64,000 nucleotides of DNA from Anaerolineales bacterium. GTDB taxonomy: Bacteria; Chloroflexota; Anaerolineae; 4572-78; J111. This document shows positions 51,229-59,521 of this stretch, piece by piece. The stretch covers positions 1,488,001 through 1,552,000 of the forward strand of contig JABTUK010000002.1 in assembly GCA_015075405.1 (NCBI GenBank), given 5' to 3'. The stretch's first letter is position 1. Every line of letters begins with the position of its first letter. Position numbers and translations under genes: made by a program. The notes beneath the pieces were generated by a model that saw nothing but the letters and a program-made list of their open reading frames with translations, did no database searches and was not told where the DNA came from.

Positions 51229-52383
51229 TCAAATAACCAAAATCTCGCGCGTGGTCTGGTTCAGGCTGTAAGCGCCCTCGGGGGCGACGACGACCACATC
51301 TTCCACGCGGGTGAAGCAGCGCCCCTCGACCCAGATGCTCGGCTCGACGGTGAAGCACATGTTAGCCTGGAGTGTGCTCTGGTCGCCTTTAGCCAGGAAG
51401 GGCGGTTCATGCACGTCAATGCCAATGCCGTGACCGAGACGGTGGAAGAAGTTGGGACCGTAACCGGCCTCTTCGATTACCCGGCGGGCAGCGGCGTTAG
51501 CGCCCTCGGCGGTAATCTGGCCGGCTTTCATGGCGGCCATGCCGTTGGCCTGGGCCGTCATCACCAGCTCATGGATGCGCCGCAGTTCGGCGTCAGGGTC
51601 GCCGCAGTGGACGGTGCGGCCAAAATCATTGACGTAGCCATCCAGCACCACCCCAAAATCAAAAGCGATGACCCGGCCTGGCTGGGCCTCGACGCCCCCG
51701 GCTCGACCCACACCTTCCAGTGCATCACTAAGGCCGGGGCCTTTGATCATGATGCCGGTCACAAACGAGGAGCCTTCGCTGCCATGCTTGAGCATTTGAT
51801 GCTCGACCTCGATCATGATATCCGTTTCGGTCATGCCGTATTTCAAATTTTTGAAGACGTCAGCAAAGATGTCATCTGTGACCAGGGCCGCCTGGCGCAT
51901 CAATTCGATTTCTTCGGCATCCTTGATGGCCCGCATTGGCGCGACGACATCCCATGTGCCTTCAAACCTGGTCCCCGGCGCTACTTTTTGAATCTCGTAA
52001 ATGGTCGAAGCCATCCCCTCACGAGGAATAGCAATGGTCTGACCGGCCAGGTGGTGCTTGTCGAGCAGTTGCCGGGCCAGGGCGGGCACATCGTCCCCGT
52101 CGTCAATTTTGATCACATCGGTAATCCAGGGCTTATCTTTGGCCTGCTCTTCGATGAAGTGGTGGGCCAGATAGGGCGCGACAAAGACACATTCCGTCGG
52201 GGTCAAAATCGCGCCGTAAAGCCAGTCGCCATGCATATGGCTTTTGGTGGCGTTGGGCCGCTGCCGCCGTACCCCGATCAAATACTCCATATCGCCCGAT
52301 GGAGCCAGAAACGTGGCCGCCCAACCTCTGGCGTCCATCTGCTCGCGTAATTTTTGCAATCTGGGTTCAAATCTGCTCATCAT
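51229..52383 (-). CDS. M24-family metallopeptidase (Xaa-Pro peptidase/prolidase type)
   Basis: This 384-residue protein has an N-terminal creatinase-like domain and an M24 catalytic domain. All five metal ligands of the family can be seen: D in AFDFGVVLDG, D in YVNDFGRT, H in RLGHGIGIDVHEPP, E in CFTVEPSIW, E in TRVEDVVVV. It should cleave Xaa-Pro bonds (prolidase or aminopeptidase P type), although creatinase-like activity cannot be ruled out. Together with the peptide-type transporter and the proline/hydroxyproline-type genes downstream in sequence it fits proline-peptide use. Confidence 0.88.
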   Translation of the reverse strand: MMSRFEPRLQKLREQMDARGWAATFLAPSGDMEYLIGVRRQRPNATKSHMHGDWLYGAILTPTECVFVAPYLAHHFIEEQAKDKPWITDVIKIDDGDDVPALARQLLDKHHLAGQTIAIPREGMASTIYEIQKVAPGTRFEGTWDVVAPMRAIKDAEEIELMRQAALVTDDIFADVFKNLKYGMTETDIMIEVEHQMLKHGSEGSSFVTGIMIKGPGLSDALEGVGRAGGVEAQPGRVIAFDFGVVLDGYVNDFGRTVHCGDPDAELRRIHELVMTAQANGMAAMKAGQITAEGANAAARRVIEEAGYGPNFFHRLGHGIGIDVHEPPFLAKGDQSTLQANMCFTVEPSIWVEGRCFTRVEDVVVVAPEGAYSLNQTTREILVI

Positions 52384-52420
52384 TCAAAGTCTCCTCATAG
52401 ATAAATTGTAACTGTTCACC

Positions 52421-52550
52421 TATGTCATTTCGACCGTAGGGAGAAATCCCCAGGTTGTGGTGGAGGATTGCTTCGGCTTACAGCCTCGCAATGACATAGG
52501 CTGAGCAGTTACGCTTCCAGTTACTTTAGTTCCGTCAGTTCCCTGTTCCC
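52421..52550. repeat. Paired repeats: TGTCATTTCGACCG / CAATGACATA hairpin and GGGAACTGA-type block
   Basis: TATGTCATTTCGACCGTAGGG and the inverted GCTTACAGCCTCGCAATGACAT arm (52421-52499) are followed by a GGAACTGA-like block (about 52516-52550), which supplies the MFS gene's stop TGA (52535-52537). Confidence 0.88.
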
Positions 52551-53767
52551 GCTTCGACAAACAAGCTACTTTGCCGCAGCAACAGCCAGCCCATGATCAT
52601 CACCCCTAACAACGCCAGTCCGCCGACCACGTAAAAAACGGTCACAATCCCCAGCCGGTCGGCAATGAGACCCAGAAAAAGTGGAGCAAAACTGTCGCCC
52701 ACCGAAGCCGACGCCATGTAGACTCCCACCACCGCGCCCCGGTTCGACTCATTGGCCTGAGCAGCCACAGTAGTTTGGCCCGCCGTGAGAAACAGGCCAA
52801 AGGCAATCCCCTCACAACTTAACAACAGCATCCAGCCGGTGGGGTGGGCAAACTGGGGCAAAACCAGCGCCACCAGGGTTGCCAGCAGCAACGCGCTGAA
52901 CATCAGCCAGTGGACGGGAAGGCGTGTGCCCAAAATCCCAGCCGGCAGCCGGGCCAACGTGGAAGCGAGGGTGCGCAGGGCAAACAGAGAGCTAACGCCG
53001 GCCTGGCTAAGCCCTAATCCCTGAGCGTAAAGCGGAAAAAAGGTGATAATCAAGCCGCCAAAGATCAGGTTGGCGATGATGGTTCCCAGACACGCCGCCA
53101 CAATCATAGGATTAGCCAGCATCACCCCGATTTGTCGCCACCACGACAGCCCGTTTACTTCGCTGCGCTGCGGTAATCCAGACGAAGTGGGCAGTCCGCG
53201 CCAGATAACCATCACGGCGATGACCGCTATCGCCAGGGCGGTCAAATATGCTCCAGCGTAACCCCAGCGAGCGGTCAGCCAGCCGCCCATAAACGAACCA
53301 ATCGAAAAACCCAGGCCCATCGCCGTTGTCACCACCCCAAAGACCAGGCTGCGTACCCGCGCCGCTACCAGATCGGCGATGTAAGCCAGGGCGACGGTCA
53401 GACTGGCCACAAAACTCATCCCAAACAGCGCATTCACCAGCAGCAGCGCATAGGGATTAGAAGTTATGGCGTAGAGCAGGGCGGCCAATCCCATCAAAGC
53501 CATGCCGGCCATCAGGATATTTTTGCGCCCGCGCCGGTCCGACAGGCTGCCCAGGGCCAGGCTGGACCCAAACCGGGCCAGTCCCAACGTAGTGGCCAGC
53601 ACCCCCACCAGGGTCAGCGACGCGCCCAAACTGCTGGCAAACAGCGACAAAGTGGGTGAGATAGAACCGATAATCAGGTCGGTCATGAACAGGAACAGAC
53701 AGGTTGAGACAACCTCGCGGCGGCGAAGAACCTGCCAAATATTGTTTTGATCAGGCATGTTCTTCAC
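52535..53767 (-). CDS. Major facilitator superfamily transporter
   Basis: This 410-residue membrane protein has twelve predicted helices and the MFS loop motif RFGSSLALGSLSDRRGRKNIL (G-x-x-x-D-R-x-G-R-K). GVVTTAMGLGFSIGSFMGGW lies in helix 5 and MASASVGDSFAPLFLGLIADRLG in the second half. It is probably a drug/metabolite exporter or a small-molecule carrier. It lies 3 nt after the SDR gene in the same direction. The final residues GTGN and the stop TGA come from a repeat. Confidence 0.85.
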   Translation of the reverse strand: MKNMPDQNNIWQVLRRREVVSTCLFLFMTDLIIGSISPTLSLFASSLGASLTLVGVLATTLGLARFGSSLALGSLSDRRGRKNILMAGMALMGLAALLYAITSNPYALLLVNALFGMSFVASLTVALAYIADLVAARVRSLVFGVVTTAMGLGFSIGSFMGGWLTARWGYAGAYLTALAIAVIAVMVIWRGLPTSSGLPQRSEVNGLSWWRQIGVMLANPMIVAACLGTIIANLIFGGLIITFFPLYAQGLGLSQAGVSSLFALRTLASTLARLPAGILGTRLPVHWLMFSALLLATLVALVLPQFAHPTGWMLLLSCEGIAFGLFLTAGQTTVAAQANESNRGAVVGVYMASASVGDSFAPLFLGLIADRLGIVTVFYVVGGLALLGVMIMGWLLLRQSSLFVEAGTGN

Positions 53768-53769
53768 CT

Positions 53770-54540
53770 TTACAGGGCCAGGTCGCCCCCATCCACCAAC
53801 AGCGCCGTGCCTGTGATGTAAGCCGACTCAGCCGAGGCCAGAAATAGGGCAGCCTTAGCCACATCTTTCGCCGTGCAGAGCCGGCCCAGCGGGTTCAACT
53901 GGATAAATTTCTCTTTGCGCAGGTCGAGGGCGGCGGCAGACTGAGTTTGCAAAAACTGGCGGCGGTCGAGCGTTGGCTTTTCTAACGCACCGGGACAGAT
54001 ACAGTTGACCCGAATCTGGTACGGCGCGTAATCGAGGGCCATTTGCCGGGTCAGTGAAACCACACCGCCTTTGGAGGCGCAATAGGCTGCCTCGCCGGGG
54101 GTGGCCGCCAGACCCGCCCGCGAGGCCGTGTTGATAATCACCCCGGAACGTTGAGCCATCATCACCGGCAAGGCGTGGCGTGACCCCAGAAACACGCCAG
54201 TCAGGTTGATTGCCATAGTGCGGTCCCAATCGGCTTCGCTGGTCTCAACCACCGTCGTGGCCTGGGGCAGATCAATTCCGGCATTGTTGAACAAAATATC
54301 CAGCCGTCCCCAGCGCTCGACCGTTTCAGCCACCATCCGTTTCGTATCCGGCCAACTGGAGACATCAACCTTGATAAAAAAGGCGGCTTCGCCGATCATG
54401 TCCACCGTTTCCCGGCCCATTTTTTCGTTGATGTCGGCCACAGTCACCCTGGCCCCTTCCTGGGCAAACAGCAGCGCGCTTTCGCGGCCAATGCCGGAGC
54501 CGGCGCCGGTGATAATGGCAACTTTGCCCGGTAGTCTCAT
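53770..54540 (-). CDS. Short-chain dehydrogenase/reductase
   Basis: This 256-residue classical SDR has ITGAGSGIGRESALLFAQEGARVT, LFNNAGIDLPQA, the Ser in VIINTASRAG and YCASKGG with catalytic Tyr/Lys. It is similar in style to the SDR at 41698. It is coupled to a short upstream open frame (ATGA overlap) and is followed by the MFS gene 3 nt later. The substrate is unknown. Confidence 0.86.
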   Translation of the reverse strand: MRLPGKVAIITGAGSGIGRESALLFAQEGARVTVADINEKMGRETVDMIGEAAFFIKVDVSSWPDTKRMVAETVERWGRLDILFNNAGIDLPQATTVVETSEADWDRTMAINLTGVFLGSRHALPVMMAQRSGVIINTASRAGLAATPGEAAYCASKGGVVSLTRQMALDYAPYQIRVNCICPGALEKPTLDRRQFLQTQSAAALDLRKEKFIQLNPLGRLCTAKDVAKAALFLASAESAYITGTALLVDGGDLAL

Positions 54541-54665
54541 CCATTAAAATCCTGGCTGATAATTTTCTCCGGCGTAACCACGGCCAGGGCCATCGGTGTG
54601 TCGCGGATAGTGTCGGCGTACCGCTGAGCCGCCGCTTCGGTCTCATAATAGCAACGTCCCCACAA
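54537..54665 (-). CDS. Possible small overlapping protein between hydrolase and SDR genes
   Basis: A TTG at 54665 opens a 42-residue frame (WGRCYYETEAAAQRYAD near the start, ending ISQDFNG). It overlaps the end of the hydrolase gene by 23 nt and the SDR start by 4 nt. It fits the spacer exactly and has a normal amino-acid make-up, unlike the other frames there. It may be a true small protein coupled at both ends, or chance. Confidence 0.3.
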   Translation of the reverse strand: MWGRCYYETEAAAQRYADTIRDTPMALAVVTPEKIISQDFNG

Positions 54666-55524
54666 TCTCTTCGGCCCGGTTGACGATGGTGCTGATATGG
54701 CCTTCATTGGGGTAGAGGGTCAGCTCGCAGTTGGGCAGCCGCCGGGCCAGGTAGTGGGCCGTGGCCGGAAAAACCAAATTATCGAGTTCACCGTGCCACA
54801 CCCGAAATTTCAGTCGAATATCCTCCAGATGAAACCCCCAGGATTGACCTTCAAGGGCGATGCTGGCAATCGGCCCGCGCATGCCCTGACGCAGACATTC
54901 CTGGACGGTTTGGGCATAAACGGCCGCTAAATCAGGCCGGTCGCGGAAGATGGCTTTATCCACGTCGGGCAAGCCTTTATCCATTTCGGTCAATACTTTG
55001 GCCGGATTGCGCTTTAATTTCCTGCTTTCCAGATACAGCAGCAGCCGGGCCAGACGCGGCGTGCGTCGGGCCAGCCGGGTAATGGTCAGTTCCTGTTTGA
55101 TAAGATACTGGCCCGGATTTGGCCCATCGAGCGGCCCAATCCCGCTGACGCTGCCCGCCGCCGTCAACCGGTTGGGGATAAAACGGGCGCAGGCAAAAGC
55201 ATACGGCGCGCCCGAAGAGACCCCCACCACCGCGAAACGCTCAATTTGCAGAGCCTCAGCCAGGGCTAAGACATCATCCGGCCACTGGTTAATAATAAAA
55301 CCCTTTTTAAAGTCCGACAGACCCAGGCCCGGCCGGTCTGGGCTGATAATCCGCGCCCCCAATTGTTGACCGGCCCGGTGAAAATTCTCTCCCTCCAGGC
55401 GCGACGACGGCCAGCCGTGAAAGTAGAAAATCGGTTGGCCGGCCGGGTCGCCATACTCGGCGTAGCCCAATTTACGGCCATTGTCCAGGGTAATAACGTG
55501 GTCAGTGTGTGATTTTGTGTTCAT
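54643..55524 (-). CDS. Alpha/beta-hydrolase
   Basis: This 293-residue protein has the alpha/beta hydrolase layout. The oxyanion region is FYFHGWPSSRLEG, the nucleophile serine sits in VVGVSSGAPYAFA (near 100), the acid is in VWHGELDNLVFP and the base in PNEGHIST. It should hydrolyse an ester, lactone or epoxide. It is placed between the ornithine-cyclodeaminase-type and SDR genes, all in one direction. The substrate is unknown. Confidence 0.85.
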   Translation of the reverse strand: MNTKSHTDHVITLDNGRKLGYAEYGDPAGQPIFYFHGWPSSRLEGENFHRAGQQLGARIISPDRPGLGLSDFKKGFIINQWPDDVLALAEALQIERFAVVGVSSGAPYAFACARFIPNRLTAAGSVSGIGPLDGPNPGQYLIKQELTITRLARRTPRLARLLLYLESRKLKRNPAKVLTEMDKGLPDVDKAIFRDRPDLAAVYAQTVQECLRQGMRGPIASIALEGQSWGFHLEDIRLKFRVWHGELDNLVFPATAHYLARRLPNCELTLYPNEGHISTIVNRAEEIVGTLLL

Positions 55525-55542
55525 GACTTTTTAGGCCAATTT

Positions 55543-55640
55543 AAGATTTACGATTTGCGATTTACGATTAAAGACATTGTTTCGCCTAATCGTAAATCCA
55601 CAAACTGATAGCCCTACAGGAAATCTAAAATCGTAAATCG
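55543..55640. repeat. Inverted GATTTAC / GTAAATC tandem repeat
   Basis: AAGATTTACGATTTGCGATTT and the complementary AATCGTAAATC arms lie upstream of the hydrolase gene. Similar GATTTAC blocks occur at 59449-59521 and 61092-61160. Confidence 0.9.
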
Positions 55641-55675
55641 GTTAGTATTTCAGCTAATTATTTCACTGAAACCGC

Positions 55676-56662
55676 CTAAAAGTCAACTACCTGACCCAGC
55701 CCTAATTCCTTTGCCCGCCGATAAATCCACGCCGCCGCGCCGACATCTTGCAAAGCCACCCCAACCGACTTAAAAATGGTGATCTCCGCTTCGTCTGTCC
55801 GGCCCACCTTCTGTCCGGTCAGAATTTCGCCCAGGTCGGCGTGGAGGGCTCTTTGGGTAATCAGGCCCTGGGCTATAGGGATGAGCAAATCACCGGCCTC
55901 TGCCAGCGCCGAATCATAGGTATCCACCACAATTTTGGCCCGCTGGACAATCTTATCGTCCAGTTCGCGCCGGTCGGGAATGCCGGAGCCGACACAGTTG
56001 ATGTGAACACCGGGGGCAAACCAATCGCCGTCCACAATCGGCTCACGGGCGGTGGTGGCCGTCACCACAATCTCGGCCCCTTCGACCGCAGCCCTGGCGC
56101 TGGAAACTGGGGTCACTTCAATACCCAGGCGAGCAGTCATGCGTTCGGCAAAATCGGTGCGCCGGTCGCGGTCGCGGCTGTAAACCCAGGCCGTTTGCAC
56201 CGGGCGCACGGCGCACATCGCTACCAAATGAGTCTCCGCCTGCACCCCCGACCCCAAAATCCCCACCGTTGAAGCCTCCGCTCGCGCCAGGTATTTGGTT
56301 GCTACCGCGCTGCCCGCAGCAGTTCTAAGGCCGGTAATGGAAGCCCCGTCCATAATCGCCAGCAGCGCCCCGGTATTGGGGTCGTGCAGCAGCACCGTTG
56401 CCGTAATGGCCGGCAGCCCAGCCGCCGGGTTATTGGGGTAAAAAGTCAGCACTTTGACCGCCATCGCCCCGCTTGGGTCGCCGCCCAGATAGGAGGGCAT
56501 GGCGATATAAAGGCCATCCTGTCCCGGCGTCTTCAGCCCCAGCCGGTGCGGCGTCACGGCATTGCCGAGGCCATGTTCGCGGAAAGCGTACTCCTGCGAG
56601 GCAATACACTCGACCATGGGCAGCGCTGCTTCAACATCAGAACGAGTGAGTAAAAGGGCCAT
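55676..56662 (-). CDS. Ornithine-cyclodeaminase/mu-crystallin family protein (probable ketimine or pyrroline-2-carboxylate reductase)
   Basis: This 328-residue protein has the family markers LLTRSDVEAALPM, AVKVLTFYPNNPAAGLP, LLAIMDGASITGLRTAAGSAVATKYLAR, VGILGSGVQAETHL and ADLGEILTGQKVGR. Family members include ornithine cyclodeaminase, and many reduce cyclic imines such as Delta1-pyrroline-2-carboxylate to L-proline. It lies next to a proline-racemase-family gene, and such pairs are common in hydroxyproline use. The Pyr2C reductase role is therefore favoured but inferred. Confidence 0.85.
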   Translation of the reverse strand: MALLLTRSDVEAALPMVECIASQEYAFREHGLGNAVTPHRLGLKTPGQDGLYIAMPSYLGGDPSGAMAVKVLTFYPNNPAAGLPAITATVLLHDPNTGALLAIMDGASITGLRTAAGSAVATKYLARAEASTVGILGSGVQAETHLVAMCAVRPVQTAWVYSRDRDRRTDFAERMTARLGIEVTPVSSARAAVEGAEIVVTATTAREPIVDGDWFAPGVHINCVGSGIPDRRELDDKIVQRAKIVVDTYDSALAEAGDLLIPIAQGLITQRALHADLGEILTGQKVGRTDEAEITIFKSVGVALQDVGAAAWIYRRAKELGLGQVVDF

Positions 56663-56682
56663 TGTTTTACCTTTTCTAAAGA

Positions 56683-56763
56683 AAGGAACTGAAGGAACTC
56701 ATAGGAACTGAGGGGAACTTGAACCCCCTTCAGTTCCTACCAGTTCCCTTAGTTCCCTCAGTT
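56683..56763. repeat. Inverted GGAACTGA tandem repeat
   Basis: AAAGGAACTGAAGGAACTC and the complementary TTCAGTTCCTACCAGTTCCC arm lie between the racemase-type gene (whose stop is at 56764) and the cyclodeaminase-type gene. Same family as at 24055 and 52516. Confidence 0.9.
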
Positions 56764-57777
56764 TCACGGTCCTCCGACCAAAAACCCTTCCGCCAGCGGG
56801 TCATCGGCGGTGAGCACAAATTGGTGCATGCCGGTGATAAAAGCTCGCCCGCTGATTTCGGGGATGACGGCTGGCTGGCTGCCGATGGCCGTCTCCTCGA
56901 TCAGCCGCCCCCGGAAAAGCGTGCCGATGATACTCTCGTGGATAAATTCCTGGCCCAACGGTAGTTGACCCTTTGCCCACAAATGGACCATACGGGCGGA
57001 AGTGCCGGTGCCGCCGGGCGAGCGGTCGAAGATGTGCTGGCCCATTGTCACCAGGCCTTTGCCATGCGCGTCCGGGTGGTCGGGCGGGCCGATGAACAGG
57101 GTCAATTCGATTCGCTCCGGCTGGCCGGTGGCCGGATGGCGCACCTGGATCTGCTCGTTCAACGCCCGGCGGATGACCACACCCAACCGTAGCAGTTCGT
57201 CAATGTGCGCCGAGTCGAGCGGCAAACCTACCTGCGCCGCTTCGACCACCCCATACCACAGACCGCCGTAAACCACATCTACAATTACCTGACCCAGGGC
57301 GGGCAGATCAAGGGCGATGTTATGGTGATAGGAAAAGGCCGGTAAATTGCGGAAGGTAATATTTTTGACCGTCCGGCCCGTAACTTCCACTTCCAGCGGA
57401 ATCAGGCCACCCAGGGTTTCAAAAGTGAGTTGTGTGACCGGCTCTGGGGCAGGTACCAAGCCCAACTCGACCAGGGCCGTTATCACGCCGAGCGTGCCGT
57501 GTCCGCACATATTCAGAAAACCAAAGGAATTCATAATCAACCCGGCAGCATCGGCTTCGGGCCGGGTAGGAGGCGTCAACACGGCCACGTGCATGGCCGA
57601 ATGGCCGCGCGGCTCCTGGGTCAAAAAACGGCGCACACCATCCAGATGGGCGGCAAAATAATCCCGTTTGGCGGCCATGGTTGCGCCGGGCAGAGGCGGC
57701 AGACCGGCGGTGACAATCCGGGTCGGCTCCCCGGCGGTATGGGTGTCAACGGTGGAGATCAGGCGAAGAGCGTCCAT
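56764..57777 (-). CDS. Proline-racemase-family enzyme lacking the second catalytic cysteine
   Basis: This 337-residue protein matches the proline racemase/4-hydroxyproline epimerase/trans-3-hydroxyproline dehydratase family: STVDTHTAGEPTRIVTAG, GFLNMCGHGTLG with Cys91, and a late RSPGGTGTSARM. In racemases the last motif holds a second cysteine; here it is glycine (Gly255). Members with one Cys plus a non-Cys partner act as trans-3-hydroxy-L-proline dehydratases (usually threonine), so a dehydratase role is likely but the glycine variant is unusual. It neighbours the ornithine-cyclodeaminase-type gene. The stop lies next to a GGGAACTAA-type repeat. Confidence 0.86.
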   Translation of the reverse strand: MDALRLISTVDTHTAGEPTRIVTAGLPPLPGATMAAKRDYFAAHLDGVRRFLTQEPRGHSAMHVAVLTPPTRPEADAAGLIMNSFGFLNMCGHGTLGVITALVELGLVPAPEPVTQLTFETLGGLIPLEVEVTGRTVKNITFRNLPAFSYHHNIALDLPALGQVIVDVVYGGLWYGVVEAAQVGLPLDSAHIDELLRLGVVIRRALNEQIQVRHPATGQPERIELTLFIGPPDHPDAHGKGLVTMGQHIFDRSPGGTGTSARMVHLWAKGQLPLGQEFIHESIIGTLFRGRLIEETAIGSQPAVIPEISGRAFITGMHQFVLTADDPLAEGFLVGGP

Positions 57778-57780
57778 CGT

Positions 57781-57990
57781 TTAGTCAAGGATGATGAGAG
57801 GTTCATCGCCCTGAACCATTTCGCCTTCCTGCTTCAAAATTTTGACCACTGTGCCGTCGAAAACGGTGTCCACATTGATTTCCATTTTCATGGATTCCAG
57901 GATGACCAGCGTATCCCCGGCGCTGACCACATCCCCTTCGCTCACCAAAATTCGCCAGACATTGCCGGTCAGGGGCGCTACAATTTCCAT
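57781..57990 (-). CDS. Biotin carboxyl carrier domain protein
   Basis: This 69-residue biotinyl domain starts at ATG 57990 (MEIVAPLTGNVWRILVSEGD), with a strong GGAGGAG ribosome binding site; the longer frame from 58047 would translate a repeat. The biotin lysine is K35 in LESMKMEINV. It should carry carboxybiotin between the biotin carboxylase and the carboxyltransferase encoded upstream in the same direction. The stop lies 4 nt before the racemase-type start. Confidence 0.92.
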   Translation of the reverse strand: MEIVAPLTGNVWRILVSEGDVVSAGDTLVILESMKMEINVDTVFDGTVVKILKQEGEMVQGDEPLIILD

Positions 57991-58015
57991 ACAACTCCTC
58001 CTAACTTGGATAACT

Positions 58016-58082
58016 CCGAATGGCGAATAAGCGAATGGCGAATCCATGCCTTATTCGCCATTCGCTTATTCGCAGATTCGTT
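58016..58082. repeat. Inverted GAATGGCGAATAAGC / GCCATTCGCTTATTCGC repeat
   Basis: A GAATGGCGAATAAGC unit, a second GAATGGCGAATC copy and the complementary CGCCATTCGCTTATTCGC arm fill the spacer between the carrier and biotin carboxylase genes. Confidence 0.9.
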
Positions 58083-58090
58083 AACCTGTC

Positions 58091-59428
58091 TTACAAAGGT
58101 TTGGCTAACAAACTGACATCATACGTTCCGGCCACAAAGGTCGGGTGAGCCAGAATTTTTTGATGCAGCGGCAGATTGGTTTTGATCCCTTCGATTTGAA
58201 ACTCGTTCAGCGCCGCCTGAGTTCGAGCGATGGCCTCGGCTCGATCCGCGCCCCAGACCACCAGCTTTGCCAACAGCGGGTCGTAAAAGTGGCTGACGAC
58301 CGTTCCCGCTTGCACCCAAGAGTCCAGCCGGATATGTTCGCCGCTTGGCTCCTGGTAGGCCATAATTGTGCCCGGCGACGGGAAAAAGTTAACCGGGTCT
58401 TCGGCGTAAATGCGGCACTCGATGGCGTGGCCGCGCTGGCGCAAATCGCTCTGTTGGATGGACAGCGCTTCGCCGGCAGCAATTTTGAGCTGCTCCTGCA
58501 CCAAATCCACCCCCGTGACCATTTCGGTGACGGGATGCTCCACCTGGATACGAGTATTCATCTCTAGAAAATAAAAGTGGCGGTCCTGGTCCATAATAAA
58601 TTCGACCGTCCCCGCATTTTGAAAACCAACGGTTTGGCCCGCCAGCAAAGCTGCCTGAGCGATACGCTGCCGCGTCTCCGGGTCGAGGGCCGGCGAAGGC
58701 GACTCCTCGATCACCTTCTGGTGGCGGCGCTGCACCGAACATTCCCGCTCAAACAGATGGATCAGATGGCCGTGCCGGTCGCCCAGGAGCTGCACCTCGA
58801 TATGCTTGGGCCGGCTGATGTATCGTTCCAGGTAAAGGGCCGGGTTGCCAAAGGCCTGCTGCGCCCGCCGTTGCGCCTGTTCCAGCCCGGCGGCCAACTT
58901 TTCCGGCCCAGCCACCTGGATCATGCCAATGCCGCCGCCGCCCGCCGCCGCTTTGATTAAGAGCGGATAGCCGACGCTTTCGGCCAGGGCGGCCAGTTCG
59001 GCGGGGTCGGAGGTGAGATAGCCCGGTGTACCTGGCACAATCGGCACCCCAGCAGCGGCCATCATCTGCCGAGCCGCCACCTTGTCGCCCATTTTCTGGA
59101 TTACGTCCGGCGGCGGACCGATAAAGACCAACCCGGCCTCGCCACAGCGCCGCGCAAATTCGGCGTTTTCGGACATAAAACCGTAGCCGGGATGGATGGC
59201 CTGCACTCCGGTCTGGTGGGCGGCGGTCAGGATCGCTTCGATATTCAAATAACTGGCCGGCGCGGGCGGCGGCCCAATCAACACGGCTTCATCAGCTTCG
59301 GTCACATGCCTGGCCGCTGCGTCGGCTTCCGAATAAACTGCCACCGTTTTGACGCCCAGCGCCCGGCAGGCCCGGATTACGCGCAAGGCAATTTCGCCAC
59401 GATTGGCGATCAAGACTTTATCAAACAT
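58091..59428 (-). CDS. Biotin carboxylase subunit of acyl-CoA carboxylase
   Basis: This 445-residue ATP-grasp enzyme has MFDKVLIANRGEIALRVIRA, the KAAAGGGGIGM glycine-rich ATP loop near 158, FLEMNTRIQVEHPVTEMVTG and a C-terminal ECRIYAEDP. It carboxylates biotin on the carrier domain. Lacking its own biotinyl and carboxyltransferase domains, it is a separate-subunit AccC/PccA/MccA-like protein. It works with the small carrier at 57781 and the carboxyltransferase at 59518. Confidence 0.94.
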   Translation of the reverse strand: MFDKVLIANRGEIALRVIRACRALGVKTVAVYSEADAAARHVTEADEAVLIGPPPAPASYLNIEAILTAAHQTGVQAIHPGYGFMSENAEFARRCGEAGLVFIGPPPDVIQKMGDKVAARQMMAAAGVPIVPGTPGYLTSDPAELAALAESVGYPLLIKAAAGGGGIGMIQVAGPEKLAAGLEQAQRRAQQAFGNPALYLERYISRPKHIEVQLLGDRHGHLIHLFERECSVQRRHQKVIEESPSPALDPETRQRIAQAALLAGQTVGFQNAGTVEFIMDQDRHFYFLEMNTRIQVEHPVTEMVTGVDLVQEQLKIAAGEALSIQQSDLRQRGHAIECRIYAEDPVNFFPSPGTIMAYQEPSGEHIRLDSWVQAGTVVSHFYDPLLAKLVVWGADRAEAIARTQAALNEFQIEGIKTNLPLHQKILAHPTFVAGTYDVSLLAKPL

Positions 59429-59448
59429 TAAACTTCAACCTCATCAGG

Positions 59449-59521
59449 ATTTACGATTTACGATTTACGATTTACGATTAACTCTTCAATCGTAAATCGT
59501 AAATCTGAAATCGTAAATCAC
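59449..59521. repeat. Inverted GATTTAC tandem repeat
   Basis: Four GATTTAC heptamers and the inverted AATCGTAAATCGTAAATC arm fill the spacer. The arm next to the carboxyltransferase stop supplies the TGA (59518-59520). Confidence 0.93.

Noticed and set aside
51193..52350. A 385-residue open frame on the plus strand opposite the M24 peptidase
   Set aside because: It is a shadow of a well-defined peptidase gene; its sequence has no recognisable domain and follows GC codon bias.
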